This document shows positions 41,595-53,023 of a stretch of 64,000 nt of DNA, piece by piece. The stretch comes from Agapetus fuscipes (Eukaryota; Arthropoda; Insecta; Trichoptera; Glossosomatidae). A model generated the notes under the pieces. The model saw only the letters and a program-made list of their open reading frames with translations. It did no database searches and was not told where the DNA came from. Location: positions 16,783,479-16,847,478 of the forward strand of contig OX637336.1 of the NCBI GenBank assembly GCA_951799405.1. The letters run 5' to 3'. Every line of letters starts with the position of its first letter. Within the stretch, counting starts at the first letter, position 1. A program made the translations under genes and the position numbers.

Positions 41595-42229
41595 GGTGAG
41601 AGATTAGAACGGCACAGTGATAAAACGACACATGACAAAACGACACATGACAGAAGAACACATAACAGAACAACAAATGACATAACAGCACATGACACAA
41701 CAACACATTACATAACGACACTTAACATAACGACTCATGACAGCGCAACACATGACAGAACAACACTTGATATATCAACACATGACAACACGACACATGA
41801 CAGAACGACACATGGTAGAACGACACATGACATAAGAACACTAGACAATTATGACACACGACAGAACGACACATGGTAGAACGACACATGACATAAGAAC
41901 ACTTGACATTAAGACACATGACAGAACGACACATGACATAACAAACACATGTCAAAACAACAAATGACAGAATGACACATGACATAAGAACACTTGACAT
42001 TAAGACACATGACAGAACGACACTTGACTGAACAACACATGACACAACATCACAATGACAAAACAACACAGAAGATACATCACTTTGACAAAACGAAACA
42101 GAAAATACATCACTATGAAAAAACATCACATACCATAAACGGCACATGACACGGGTTTGTCTTGTGATGTACTTTCCTGTGATTTTTTGTCATATGTCGT
42201 TCTGTCGTGTGTCGTTATGTCATGGAAAC
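41595..42229. repeat. Palindromic minisatellite, CGACACATGACA family, copy 1
   Basis: A long array of 15-25-base units built on ACGACACATGACAGA and AAGAACACTTGACATT runs to about 42,145. It is followed by a short reverse-complement arm (GTCGTTCTGTCGTGTGTCG) to 42,229. GAGGCAGGG lies on both sides (41,586-41,594 and 42,230-42,238) and may be a 9-bp TSD. The very long Thr/His-rich frame across it is a by-product of the repeat. Confidence 0.8.
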
Positions 42230-42404
42230 GAGGCAGGGCTCACAGCTCGCGCAACATGCATTGTCTCTGCTAAATTGAATATCCGAGTGTGGAAATGTTG
42301 ATAGTCATTGTAATTTGTGTGTGAATAACTTGAAATGTTTTCGTTTTGATTGAAAATAATTGGTTTTATATTTTCAAATTTGCTATTGCGCCCTTGCAGT
42401 GACA

Positions 42405-42650
42405 GCAGTCACGAAACAGTTGGTAGAATGTTTGCATTCCATGCCGAGAGCAAGGGTTTGATCCCCACCAAGGGTGTCAGAATTGATTTCCCGTATCAGT
42501 GCTTATAAGAAACCAAAAATAAAAACCCACAAGATTTATTTAGCCTTCACAAGAAACTAAAACCAAGCCCCTTGGGAGCGGAGCTGGGAAACTTTCATTT
42601 CAGCTGAAGTTGTTGCTGTGAGCCGTTTTTTTTACCCGTAAAAATAAATA
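42405..42650 (+). mobile_element. SINE-A copy
   Basis: The head is degenerate (CAGTTGGTAGAATGTTTGCA, box-B-like GGTTTGATCCCCACC). GTGTCAGAATTGATTTCCCG, TTTAGCCTTCACAAGAAAC and CTTTCATTTCAGCTGAAGT follow. Confidence 0.8.
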
Positions 42651-42689
42651 TAGCAAAGGTGCAACGGGGCTTAAAATTTATAATCTTAT

Positions 42690-42840
42690 CTATAGCATGT
42701 GTACTTAAAAATTTAAATTTAAACCTCAAGTGAACATAAAGCCTGCAAACAAACAGGGGGGGGGGGGGGGGGCAATGGCAAAGTGAAATATTTTTTACAG
42801 TATGGATCAGCGTCATACTAACCCGTAATTTAAGGGGTAA
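42690..42840 (-). repeat. Decayed RTE-1 3' module with an 18-base G run
   Basis: CTCAAGTGAACATAAAGCCT, GGCAAAGTGAAATATTTTTT and ACAGTATGGATCAG match the family. The ACAGGGGTG block has expanded to a poly-G run near 42,757-42,774. Confidence 0.7.
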
Positions 42841-43690
42841 TAATAATACATGGGGTAAAAAAATCTCTGAGAGCTAGAGCTGCAAATAAAATGAAGGTGA
42901 AACGGCGTGAATAAAAATACAAGTATGTGAAAAAAATTAAGAAGGTATGTTAGGGAATCCCCGTAAGGTAATCCTCGAGACTCTGATCACTCCTAGTGCA
43001 ATAAAGCCAGGGTCACAGGCACAACTCATTCTAAAATACGACATGCAGACAAATCAATTTTTGTGTAGACATTAAGTTCAGCTTACACTGTATTCTCGAA
43101 GTATAAAAAATCACGCACAACCACATCTTATACCAAATAATGTATGGAATCTTAATGAGCGCTCATAGTAAGCGTTGTAGTTTCTATACATTTTTGGTAA
43201 GCCTTTATGGTTGTGCTTAAACTTAAAGTTTTGTAGTTAGTTACGAAGTCTATTGTGCCTGACACGAGGTCCAGAGAGCCTGAAATATGAAGCAGTCGAA
43301 GCAACTTTGCTTTGGGAAGTATGGCGAGGCATTTTTATGTGGTGAACTGTGGCCTTGTGTGCATGAAGGTTCGTGTGAATAATTGCACAACTGGTCTGAG
43401 AAACTTTGCCTTTGTTTACAATAGAGTATATGAGAAGGGTAGAAATTTTCAGTCTCTTCTGTCGGTACCATCACGGCGTCTTTTCTGATGAAACATCTTC
43501 AATTATTCTTTCTCCTCTCGTTATATCAAGGACAACTTTGAGAATTGTTGTCATTCATACATTTGCAGTATATTTTTATGTTTTTAAAGGGGTTCTATTT
43601 CATGAAAACTGCGGTTTATTTATATCTCACAATTTATCAACATTTTAGGTTCAGACATAGAAATAAATTTGTGAACAGCGTTTGTTTTTT
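42841..43690. other. Region without a supported gene
   Basis: A 74-codon minus frame (43,250-43,474) has no motif. CTCTGATCACTCCTAGTGCA near 42,980 weakly resembles the RTE-2 3' end. Confidence 0.4.
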
Positions 43691-43696
43691 TTTTAA

Positions 43697-43948
43697 ATAG
43701 ATTTGTGAAGAGCAATGCAACTCATCAACCTATTCTGCCTGGCCAGAAACAGGTATTAATATCATCAATTAATAATCCATTATTGTTTATTTTAATTAGT
43801 TATTAATTAATGATTACCCAATAACATCTGACGAACCAGGGTCAAAGTTATGGTCAAATGACCCAGGTGGGGATAAAACCAACGTTGTTCTATTCCAAAC
43901 ACGCTAGAAAGATCCGCCCACTTGGCTCCTCGGCCATAACGCCGACAA
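43697..43948 (-). mobile_element. SINE-C copy
   Basis: Read on minus: GTTATGGCCGAGGAGCCAAG head, decayed box B (GGTTTTATCCCCACC), GACGAACC-like body and CTGTTTCTGGCCAGGC to ATTGCTCTTCACAAATC. Confidence 0.8.
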
Positions 43949-43950
43949 TT

Positions 43951-44214
43951 TGTTGACAACCGGGTCAATTTAATCAAAATTGCGGTTATTTCTTTTGCAC
44001 AATTTATTTCAGATACGGTTCACATTCCGAGTCAACCTGACACCTACACAATGCAACGGTCGCTTGACTTCTCTGACTTCAGTCTTATTTGGTCCTTATT
44101 TATAGTCAGACTGGGGATGACTCTCAAATCATTGAGAATTCGAACATGCGAGACCTTACCAGAACACTCAAACAATCTAGACTTATATCTACAAATATAA
44201 TAGGAACCTAACAT
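43951..44214 (-). mobile_element. Probable solo LTR remnant related to LTR-X
   Basis: TGTTGACAACCGGGTCAATT, TTTGCACAATTTATTTCAGA and CGGTTCACATTCCGAGTCA match the copy at 5964. A TATA-like CTATAAATAAGG faces left near 44,095. It may end near CCTAACA. No TSD is seen. Confidence 0.5.
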
Positions 44215-44261
44215 CGAGAGACTTCACAGCCTTTATCACAGCCAAGCAAATAACATAATTA

Positions 44262-44696
44262 CATATCGACGGTTAAAAGGCAGTGGGGCATAAGCGACAT
44301 AAAGTAAATTGTTCAGGAGAGCAGTTTAAAGTTTGAGATTGCAGAAAAATGGCATAATTTTTTTTACTTTTTTATCATATCGTTAAAATCAAAACGGCTC
44401 TAAATAAAAAAAATATAGGCATTTATTGGCTTTCCTATTAATGTGGTTTTACAATTTTTTTATGTCACAAGCGCCTTTAGGACAAAAAAGGTTAAAATCT
44501 TGTCGGTTACACCAAAACCATACTTCGAAAACGAAGTTGTTTGCTTGGGCATAGACGACACAAAAATCATTGTAGAACTATGGGAGTTAGCGCATTAGAA
44601 AGAGCCAAACATTTCAAGTAGGATAGCATTCATAAATCGTTTTTGACCAAAATGTCGCTTATACATATATGTATACTGCATTTTAACTGTCGATAT
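44262..44696. mobile_element. MITE, CGACGGTTAAAAGG family, copy 1
   Basis: The left end ATATCGACGGTTAAAAGG with GGCATAAGCGACAT is mirrored at the right by ATGTCGCTTATACAT and TTTTAACTGTCGATAT. The interior (CTTGTCGGTTACACCAAAAC, CATACTTCGAAAACGAAG) recurs in inverted orientation at 60,168-60,560. Confidence 0.8.
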
Positions 44697-45065
44697 TCAT
44701 TACAATATTGTACGAAATAAAGTAGCTTCAATACGTATGATTTGTTCCGGAAGTGAAGTCCATTTCCGCTTGCATTATTGCCCGTGTCTTGAGTGGTTTC
44801 CTAATAAGGGGGCGGACGAGTTGTTCCCCCATTTGGTTTGTTCTAAGCCCGCCGTGTGCAGGGGGTTTGTTTTGATCATGAAAAATTAATACAACCCCTT
44901 GTGAGATTTATACAAAAGGTGCATACGCGTGGAAAAATCCGAGACAACTTGTACGCAGACAATTCGTACACTTATGAAGAAATTGGTCAAATTTGAATTG
45001 AAAAAAAAAACTTATTTTACTGTGCACAGGAAAAATCTGAACACTTGCCGATTAATGTGATTGCA
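44697..45065. other. Spacer without recognised features
   Basis: No gene or repeat boundary is visible. Confidence 0.4.
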
Positions 45066-45069
45066 CAAT

Positions 45070-45545
45070 TAGTGGATTGATATGAGGCTGACTACTGTAT
45101 AAAATGGGTCACTTGGCTAATATCACCCCTGTTTCAGGGAAGGTCGGCAAGAGTTGCAGGGCTTATGTTAATTTGAGATTACGTTTTTTTGCTGTAAGTC
45201 CACATGCGACATGTTAAAGCGCAACCTTATACTGCTTGTGGGAATGCATGTCATACCATCCCTCCAGTGCTTGTTTGGATTATCTATAATTTTATTCAAA
45301 GATGACCTTTCAATGAGATTGTCTTAACAATCACATTCTGAATTTAGAAAAAACGTAAAACACGATAATGTCAGAGTTTCCCTAAATATTTTTGAAATCA
45401 ATTTCATTGGAAATTTAAATCAGTTTTCATAAGGCACATTGGTCCAATACACATACAAAGATTTATTATGTGAAATGAACTTTGATGGACATAAGACAAA
45501 CAAGCACTAAAAAGACGATAAATTTTTTCAACTTAGATTATAGAT
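45070..45545 (+). repeat. RTE-1 3' module split by a MITE
   Basis: It begins TTGATATGAGGCTGACTACT and reaches GGGAATGCATG at 45,250. The end of the module (TTTTTTCAACTTAGATTATAG) resumes after 45,520. Confidence 0.8.
45260..45513. mobile_element. MITE, CAGTGCTTGTTTG family, copy 2
   Basis: Ends CCTCCAGTGCTTGTTTGG and AGACAAACAAGCACTAAA; interior as in 28,350-28,594. It interrupts the RTE-1 module. Confidence 0.78.
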
Positions 45546-45990
45546 CTACTTCTACCTGCAATTACTCTAGGCCCAATTTAAAATTTATAAGTCTTTATAC
45601 GAGTTGTCAGTGTACCATTCGTTCATAAACAATCAGTGGTGAGGAGGGGTAGTAGGCCATGAAAAATGTTTGCTTTTAGGGTTGAAGCCGTGTCCATTAG
45701 GGGGTGCAGGTGGTGCCTACAAGGAAGGGGAGGAATTATCAATGGAATACGCAATCAGCTGGAATTATTCATTCCTCTACTACTGCTTACCATACCTGCA
45801 CTGTGTTACTTCATAGTCGGTAAATGACTGGATAGATTTATAGTATTTTTCCGAGAACTTGAATACAGTCTTGAAAACATCAGTGAAGGAATAAATTATG
45901 AATAAAACCTGGTTTCTTCTTTTTTTAGTAAAACTAAATCGAAGCAAATCAATCATCACGGTGTTCTACTTGAGATAATGGTAATAATAA
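45546..45990. other. Spacer without recognised features
   Basis: No gene or repeat boundary is visible. Confidence 0.4.
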
Positions 45991-46195
45991 TATCAGGATC
46001 ATTTATTTGGTGAGCGCTGTTATTGTGTGAATCACACTTTAAGAGCCCTCTGTGAGCTTCGTCATCGCTACAGAGAGCGCTAATTCTTAAACAGGAACCA
46101 GTTACTGAATGGTTGGGTGGACCTTTGGTGACCGGCTATGTAAAGTTAAACTGCTAAATTTTTTTCCACCCGGCAAAGAGCTGGGTTGAAAAGAA
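45990..46195 (-). mobile_element. SINE-B, truncated at its head
   Basis: Plus strand ATCATTTATTTGGTGAGCGC, GTGTGAATCACACTTTAAGA and CTTTGGTGACCGG match the reverse of the SINE-B 3' half. The head is missing where the palindromic minisatellite begins. Confidence 0.8.
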
Positions 46196-46196
46196 A

Positions 46197-46458
46197 AGAA
46201 CGACACAGTGACAAAACGACTCATGACATAACGACTCATGACAGAACAACACATGCCAGAACGACATATGACAGAACATCACAATGACAGTTCATCACTA
46301 TGACAAAACACCACATGATAAAACCGTTTCATGTGCCGTTTATGGTGTGTGATGTTTTGTTATAGTGATGTTTTGTCATGTGATGAAATGTCATTGTGAT
46401 TTTCTGCCATGTGCTATTCTGTCATGTGTTGTTCTGTCATGTGTCGTTCTGTCAATGC
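46197..46458. repeat. Palindromic minisatellite, CGACACATGACA family, copy 2
   Basis: The left arm (GAACGACACAGTGACAAAAC ...) and the right arm (... GTGTTGTTCTGTCATGTGTC) are reverse complements made of tandem units, with the turn near 46,330. The whole could fold into a roughly 130-bp imperfect hairpin. Confidence 0.82.
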
Positions 46459-46539
46459 CAATCTATCCTGTCAACGTGGTCAACAGTGGAGATAAATTGG
46501 GTACCAGGATGTTATTGATAAGTGTCTGCTGACTTTTGA

Positions 46540-46640
46540 AGTATTTGACGTAAAGCTGGCCCTCTTATCTGTGAAAATAAATAGGTCCCTCTAGTAGAAT
46601 GTCACCCCTGCGGGGACAACGCGGCGAGAAGTTGCTAAAA
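46540..46640 (+). mobile_element. SINE-A 3' fragment
   Basis: TAAAGCTGGCCCTCTTATCT, AAAATAAATAGGT and GGGGACAACGCGGCGAGAAG match the SINE-A end. Confidence 0.65.
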
Positions 46641-47856
46641 CAAAATATACAGTGTTTATTTTTAGTAATACGAGTACGTTGAGCGAGAACCTTACTCCGA
46701 GTATAAAAACGTTATGTTAACAGAAAAAAATGTTGCACACTAGATGTGCTTTTGTATCTTTGATACATTTTTCAGTTTACGCTATGTTTGAGTTTATACG
46801 AAGTGTGTATCTCTGAGTACCCGTTTTCCCTCTCAAATTCATAGCTTGTCGTTGCCTGAGCCGTCATTCGATTTTTCACAAAAAGTAACTTAACAAAATT
46901 CTCCAGTCTCTCCTCTTTACCTCGCTTGTTTTTCCTTAAAACACTTAGACTAAGTGTACTTACATTTTTCATGAGATTTTAATTTCAACTTTGACGTTTC
47001 TTCCTATTTATAGTGCCGGTAAAAAAATGTCAAGTGAAGAGAGAGATTCTACCCTTCTTATTTTTGAAAATCTATAAGCTGCGACTTATTCGATTTTTTT
47101 CTCTTTGAAAAAGTATACAATTTAGGGAGACCTTTCTCGTAAAAATAAATTATTGTAAATTGATGTAAATACATCGCATGCTGTAAAATAATTAATAGTT
47201 ACTTTTCAGGCATGAAATACAGACATAAATATTGTACTGGTATAATCTGAAAAATTCGAAATGTATTGTTATGAATCTTGGCAGTGTAGTCAGAGATGAT
47301 TTTTTAAGACGTTGAATTTTAATATCTAATACTTTTTCAATAAATGTGTGTAATATTTACGTGGTTATTTTCTGTACATACATATTTTAGTTTTATTACA
47401 TTTTCTTGAATTAATGAGGCATTCACTTTGTAACCTTTCATTTTTAAATATTAAAACTCAAAAATAAATTTTTAGGTATAGGTATGGTTACGGGGCGAGT
47501 AAAATTTAATATTTTTTTACCGAAAATAAAATTCAGTCTTACGATTTTCATGTTTTTTCTACACCGAGTACATATATATTTTTTATTTAATTGAAAGCAC
47601 ATTTCCAAAGCCTTTCTCCACCCTTCTCGGCTCTAAAATTCAATATACGATTGTTCGTCTCACGCCGAGGATTTCCCAAGCCGCGTGTCCTTTGTGCCTC
47701 ACACTTCACACAGACCGCACACTTTTAAAGAAGAGGAGATCACACCCCTACCCATCCTTTTTTTCCTGTGAGAGTTTCGCAGTCTCCGCACGTGACGAGC
47801 CAAAGGGTCTTATAAGGCGCGCGATTGAAAAGACGATCTCGTAATATATTATGACG
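46641..47856. other. Region without a supported gene
   Basis: AT-rich to about 47,620, then a GC-richer block to 47,830 with TCCGCACGTGACG and CTTATAAGGCGCGCG. This could be a promoter-like block but I have no supporting gene. A 66-codon minus frame (46,772-46,972) has no motif. Confidence 0.35.
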
Positions 47857-48005
47857 TATAAGTCGCGTCATGTAAAAAGAACGCTAGCAGCAAGCTGCGC
47901 AGTAGGCGATTTATCGGTCTATTTGGTATTTGCGCGACTGTAACCCATGCGCAAACAAACCCTCCCACTTCTTTTTAGCGTTCTTTTAACATGACGCGAC
48001 CTATA
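47857..48005. mobile_element. Short MITE with TATA target duplication
   Basis: TATA at 47,857-47,860 and 48,002-48,005 flanks ends AGTCGCGTCATGTAAAAAGA and (on minus) GGTCGCGTCATGTTAAAAGA, each continuing to ACGCTA. Length is about 141 bp. Confidence 0.78.
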
Positions 48006-48069
48006 CCTACAACTTCTCTACAGCTTTAGTGCAGAATCGTACTAAGGAATTGTGTTGAATGTTGACGTC

Positions 48070-48322
48070 TATAATCTATAATGTATACTCTCAGTTGAAA
48101 AAATATATTAATAATTGAAGTTAATATAAAATATGTGCCCGCAAACAGACACGTGTAAGTTCGCCCCTACAAATGCTGCATGTGTACCCACAAATTAAAA
48201 TAATAAATGAACATAAACCCTGCAAAATTTGCCGAGCTTCCCTGAAACAGGGGTGACATTGGCAAAGTTAACCTATTTTACAGCATGGGTGGTCAGCCTC
48301 ATACCTACCTATAAGTCAAGAT
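48070..48322 (-). repeat. RTE-1 3' module
   Basis: Plus strand has ATGTGCCCGCAAACAGACAC, CTTCCCTGAAACAGGGGTGA and GGTGGTCAGCCTCATACC, the reverse of the family. Confidence 0.83.
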
Positions 48323-48893
48323 ATCTTTCTCGAAATATATTATGAAAAGATGTAAGATGAACATACAACTTCTGAACAGTACTGAGGCGTTGTGTTGAAT
48401 TCTGACTTATGAAGTGATATTCAAGTTATCAAATCAATGGATCCTCCGCCAATAATATTTATTTTGGCATAAAAGAACTATTTACTATTGATTAAATGTT
48501 TCAAAAGAAAAACCATCCAGATTCACAAAATCTTTAGACTCTTTCATGTGATTTGATATACGCCACTCAGACCACCACGCCTTATACGACCCAGTCAAAT
48601 TTTGCAGGAGATGTGAAACACTTGCTTTAAAAGCCTCCCCCACGTGTTCCCCTCCCCTCCCCGACACGTGGTCTTTTGCTCAATGGCGCCTTTACACGTG
48701 AAGCTTTTTTCATATTAGGAAAAAACGGGGAAAGCCGAACGTGCCTACATTTATTCCTTATGCAGGTACCGACAAACAATACATAATGTATTCAAGAGAA
48801 TGTAATAGAAAATGTGGTGAAGGAAGAGCTAGAAGAGAATATATTGATCTGATAAGTAATGTTCCAAATGTTTGGGATCTAAAGAGTGAAAAA
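48323..48893. other. Region without a supported gene
   Basis: Two CACGTG E-box strings and a similar ACACGTGAA occur within 48,648-48,700, next to a short minus frame (48,485-48,667) without a motif. Confidence 0.35.
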
Positions 48894-48895
48894 AT

Positions 48896-49210
48896 TGACC
48901 TCACCGTAGTCTAGTGGTAAATCTTCGGACTCGTAAATGGAAGGCCGTGGGTATAACTTCCCGTAGAGCACAAAAATAAACCATTTATATTTTTAAATAT
49001 GCTCTTCGCTGGGTTGAAAAAATCATATGTCTGTACCAAAGACCGGTCATCAAAGGTTGCTTGAAAATTGGCGCTTTCTATATAGGTAGCTTTCATAGAC
49101 GTTGGCGTAGGCCCGGCTTCCTTACCTGTAAAAATATATAGGTATACTCGCCACAAGTGACCTCTTCAGGGAGAACGCGGCAAAGAGTTACGCTGTATGT
49201 GTAGCTTAGG
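48896..49210 (+). mobile_element. SINE-B joined to a SINE-A 3' end
   Basis: 48,896-49,095 is SINE-B (CACCGTAGTCTAGTGGTAAA, CTCTTCGCTGGGTTGAA, GACCGGTCATCAAAGG, ATTGGCGCTTTCTAT). From about 49,098 the sequence is the SINE-A 3' end (GTTGGCGTAGGCCCGG, TACCTGTAAAAATATATAGG, GAGAACGCGGCAAAGAGTTA). Confidence 0.78.
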
Positions 49211-49800
49211 TGCTAGATGATTTTGAGATCACAGTTTCATTATCATTTCACTTTCACGCTATAGAAGTCTATCGTAGACATGGGCGAATCGTCTGGAAGC
49301 TAGCACAGGTCACGGCAACAGATCCCGGAAAGCAACTCTCCAGCAAAACCAAAGTTGTTTTATGTTTTTAGCATGCTATTTAATTTTTGTTCCACGTCTT
49401 TAAGCATGCATTTTACTTTACTGTGAAATACTCGAACCTTTACAAAATTTGCTATCACTTGTATGAGAGAACGTATGCAAATATATATCTAGGGATGGCT
49501 TGAATAAAACATTACTCCCGCTTACGGGTTCTTTGCGAGCCTGTTCACACAGGGCAGGTAGGAAGCGGAAGAGAAATAATATGACAGCTACAGGGAACGT
49601 CTATTGAAATTTGAAGGGTAGAAAATGTAAGCTCGCACCAGGAACACCTACATGTAAAATATTTAAAGAAGCATTTTTCCTTATTCCTTATACTTTATAG
49701 TATCCAGTTTTAAGTCCTTCCCGATGGTTTTAACTGTCGGTATTGCAAAAAGAACAGAACTTTACGCTGACGCGAAATTTCGCAATTAATATTATTTGTT
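49211..49800. other. Region with one repeat match
   Basis: AACAGATCCCGGAAAGCAAC followed by TCTCCAGCA near 49,318-49,346 is exactly matched on the other strand near 63,171-63,199, so this is a dispersed repeat. No gene is seen. Confidence 0.5.
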
Positions 49801-49802
49801 AT

Positions 49803-50048
49803 TCCATGACTTATAGGTTGGTATGAGGCTGACCACCCATACTGTAAAAAAAAGTTCACTTTGCCAATGTCACCCTTGTTTCACGGAAGATTGGCAAAAG
49901 TTACAGGGTTTATGTTCATTTGTGGTTTGGATTTTTATTTGCAAGTACACGTGTAGCGTTTGTAAGCGCGACACGCTTAACATGTCTGTTTGTGGGCATG
50001 CATTTAATATTAATTTGAAATGTTAATAGGTATCTCTTTGCAACTTAA
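49803..50048 (+). repeat. RTE-1 3' module
   Basis: It begins TCCATGACTTATAGGTTGG and ends CTCTTTGCAACTTAAAAT. Confidence 0.83.
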
Positions 50049-50739
50049 AATAATGCATGACTTTAGTGATTTTTTTAATGTCATTTAGATTATAAAAATA
50101 TAAAAAATATAAAGACTTTGTTTCTTTATGAATAGAAAAAAAACAATTACTTTATTCCGACATCTTTTTACTTTTTTGCTGGTCAAAAGCTAAAATATAA
50201 AGTCTTGTTTACTTATTTAACATTTAAGATGGATAAAGATACAAGCAACCATCCCCTAAAAAAATATGACAAGTTAATGCGTAGTTGTATCAAAAAAATA
50301 AAACAGTGCACATCGTATTTACATTTTTATGCAATCTCTTAAGATGCAACATTCTTAATTAAAAAATGAAAACTCCACTCTACTTGATCATCTCAAACCA
50401 TCACTTAAGTTGCAAATAAACCGTTCAGCGCGTCTCCCACCGAGAAATATTGTAGGCGTTATTAAGCCGTCCTAAGGAACACATCCCGCACTCACTTACT
50501 GCATAATCTTGGGCTTTCCCCGCTCCCCGAATGAGCGCGGCCCGTATTTATTATCCTCCAAGGCTTCGCAGGGGGCTGGGCGTGAATTTGGAAGGGATGG
50601 GAGGATTTTTAATTAAAGCCTTATGTGGTATGTTGGATATTGGCGTGTAAAAGTGTTCTATTTTGTACAATCAACATTTTATAACAATTTTGTCACTCTT
50701 TGAAACATTTTTGCCCTCTTTGAAACATTTTTGCCACTC
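50049..50739. other. Region without recognised features
   Basis: AT-rich, with a GC-richer block near 50,500-50,600. No gene is seen. Confidence 0.4.
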
Positions 50740-51563
50740 TAATCTTAGTTGCAAATACATGTAACATTAAAGATTCTCATTATGTGCATTTTCACCAGCA
50801 GACACGTAAAGTTCTTGCATAAACATGCCGCATGTGGACCTACAATATAAAACCCGAATCTCAAATGAACATACACCCTGTAACTCCTGCCGACCTTCCC
50901 TGAAACAGGAATGACATTGGCAAAATGAATCGTTTTCTCCAGCGTGGGTGGTCAGCCGCATACCAACCTAAAAGTCAAGGAACATACACAACAAATCACA
51001 TTTTTAAAATCAACAAATAATAATATGTATGGACATCAAAAACTAAACAGAAAACAAATTCTAATTTAAAAAACTCTAGCCGCCAACATTACAGATCAAA
51101 CGCCATTTCTTTCTGTCCTTACATACTTCTTTCATTTCCTCCTGAGTCATAACCTTCTTCATACAGGCTCTCCATTATGTGTATTATTATTCACGCTACT
51201 CGTGATCTAGCAACAATCCCACAAGGAGTGCAACCCGAGGTATGCTATTAGCTTCAGTAACATCGAACCATTTACTTTTAGAGTCATGGGCACGCCTCTG
51301 ACCTAAAGGTTCTTGTTTTGTCGTGCCGTTGCTTTCACTTCACGGGAAGGCCTTTCGCCACTTGAGAAAATATATAGCTTTGCATGAGCGTCCATGTGCT
51401 GTGGGTCCTTCTGACACATACATACAGGACGGGTACGAGGAGGGTTTGAGCATATCTCCTTTTATTATGACTCTGGATATTCCATTCATTCGCAATTTCG
51501 GAAATTTGGTCCATCCATACCTTTCTCGGTCTTCCTCTACCACGACATCCATCGACATCCACG
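50740..51563 (-). mobile_element. RTE-1 LINE 3' part (3' module, UTR, RT C-terminus), interrupted
   Basis: 50,740-50,985 is the 3' module and 51,040-51,170 the UTR and end of the RT frame (plus strand TACTTCTTTCATTTCCTCC). 51,463-51,563 continues the coding region (plus strand CATTCATTCGCAATTTCGGA). About 290 bp of unrelated sequence (51,171-51,462) is inserted between the two coding pieces. Confidence 0.82.
51171..51462. mobile_element. Unclassified insertion inside RTE-1
   Basis: The boundaries are set by the interruption of RTE-1 coding sequence. TTCTGACACATACATACAGG and GCATGAGCGTCCATGTGCTG partly resemble sequence near 10,590-10,640. No TIR or tail is recognised. Confidence 0.5.
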
Positions 51564-51680
51564 ACATCGACTGTGTGAAGGAATTTAGTAAGAATTACAG
51601 AATTTGTTTGTATTTTGTAATATTTTGAAACTTTTTGTTACAATACATGTGCTGCACATTTACAACAATTTGAATGAACT

Positions 51681-51922
51681 GTACCCTTAGTACGAGTTGC
51701 AAAACTTGAGGAATGTAATGTTTACAACAATTATTAAAGAGTGATTTCCCCCAAAATCTGCCGTTTTTCTTTGTTTGAACTTGATTTTCTTCATCACTGT
51801 AACTCTTTTGCTAAGACCATAAAGTGTAAGAAACAATAACGGCAGATTTTGGGAGAAATCACTCTTTAATATTTTCCGTAAATTTTACTTTTCTCAAGTT
51901 TTGCAACTCGTACTAAAGGTAC
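51681..51922. mobile_element. Palindromic MITE, GTTGCAAAACTTGA family, copy 2
   Basis: Ends GTACCCTTAGTACGAGTTGC and (on minus) GTACCTTTAGTACGAGTTGC. The interior matches the copy at 30,669-30,912 in inverted orientation. Confidence 0.85.
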
Positions 51923-51956
51923 TGATTACTCATATTGCTAAAGCATCTCGTCTTAA

Positions 51957-52258
51957 GTCCGGTCGAAAGCTCAGTTTCCAAGCCAAGAGCTCGGGTTCGA
52001 ATCCCACCGAGGGTGTCAGGAATGATTTCCCGTTTCGGTGTTTATTTCAAACCCAATATAATAATACTGGCAAGGTTTACTCAGCCTGTACAAGAAATGA
52101 GTACCAGCCTCTTCGGGAGCCGGGAAACCCTCACTTCAACTGATGCGGTTGGCGTAAAGCTGGCCCTCTCACCTGCAAAAGTAATAGATTTCGCTCGCCG
52201 CGTACGACCTCTTCGGGAAAAAGGCGGCAAAAACTTACACTACATGTGAAGCTTTGTA
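51957..52258 (+). mobile_element. SINE-A, near full length with a damaged A box
   Basis: Box B GGGTTCGAATCCCACC is intact, while the box A region has lost bases (GTCGAAAGCTCAGTTTCC). The body and 3' end are complete (AGGAATGATTTCCCGTTTCG, CTTCAACTGATGCGGTTGGC, CTCGCCGCGTACGACCTCTT). Confidence 0.85.
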
Positions 52259-52282
52259 GCGTCATGTTCAGCAATTGTTAGG

Positions 52283-52447
52283 CAGAAGTCTAACATCTAT
52301 ATCTATAAGCCCACAGACAGGCACATAGGTTCGCGCCTACACATTCTGCATGCGTACATACAAATAAACAAAACCTCACATGAACATAACCCTTGCAACT
52401 CCTGTCGCTTTTCCCTAAAACCGGGGTGGCATTGGCAAAAGTGACCT
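52283..52447 (-). repeat. RTE-1 3' module, diverged subfamily, truncated
   Basis: It shares CCGGGGTGGCATTGGCAAAA with the copy at 35,252. Confidence 0.78.
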
Positions 52448-52576
52448 TACCGAAATATCTAACGGTCTTCTATCTTACATGCGGTAGTGATTGAGGTATG
52501 TTATATCGGTGTATAGAGAATGGTTTATGCAAAATAAAGGGTGGCCAATGGGTAAGCTTAAAATGTCTCACGCATG

Positions 52577-52765
52577 ACTTGACTGATCCATGGACTAGTG
52601 ATTAACGCTGCGGACTCGTTACCAAAAGTTTGTGAGTTCTTTTCTCAGCAGAGAAATTTTTTCATTTTCAAATCATACTCTTCTTTGGATTGGAAATTTC
52701 ATGTGATTTTGCATAAGACCGATCACCAAAGGCACTGCAACTTGAGTAATTGGGCTCTTGAGTTG
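52577..52765 (+). mobile_element. SINE-B, diverged
   Basis: ATGGACTAGTGATTAACGCT head, box B damaged, body ATCATACTCTTCTTTGGATT and GACCGATCACCAAAGG, ending GGGCTCTTGAGTTG where an RTE-1 tail begins. Confidence 0.72.
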
Positions 52766-52767
52766 TC

Positions 52768-52910
52768 TAATCTAATCTAAGTTGCAAATATATGTAACAT
52801 TAAATATTCATATTATATACATTTTTACAAGCAGACACGTATAAGTTTGCGCTGAAACATGCCGCATGTCGACCTACAATATAAAAACCCGAATCTCAAA
52901 TGGACATACG
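52768..52910 (-). repeat. RTE-1 3' module, truncated
   Basis: TCTAATCTAATCTAAGTTGC tail-side followed by AAGCAGACACGTATAAG. It is cut off at about 52,910. Confidence 0.8.
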
Positions 52911-53023
52911 TTGTGATCTACACAAAAATTATGCGTGCGCCCAAATAAGTAGTATTAATGTGTTTTTAGTTATTTTGGCAAATTTTGAAAATGTTTCTGA
53001 TGAATGTTTCAAATGACAAGTTG

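Noticed and set aside
41571..42147. Regularly spaced short repeats that resemble a CRISPR array, and long Thr/His-rich or Cys/Val-rich frames
   Set aside because: Spacing and units vary, there are no unique spacers, and the array turns into its own reverse complement. It is a palindromic minisatellite in a eukaryotic genome. The frames only reflect the repeat.
47640..47840. GC-richer block with CACGTG and a TATA-like string as a host promoter
   Set aside because: No gene follows on either strand, and the adjacent 47,857-48,005 element is a MITE. The evidence is insufficient.
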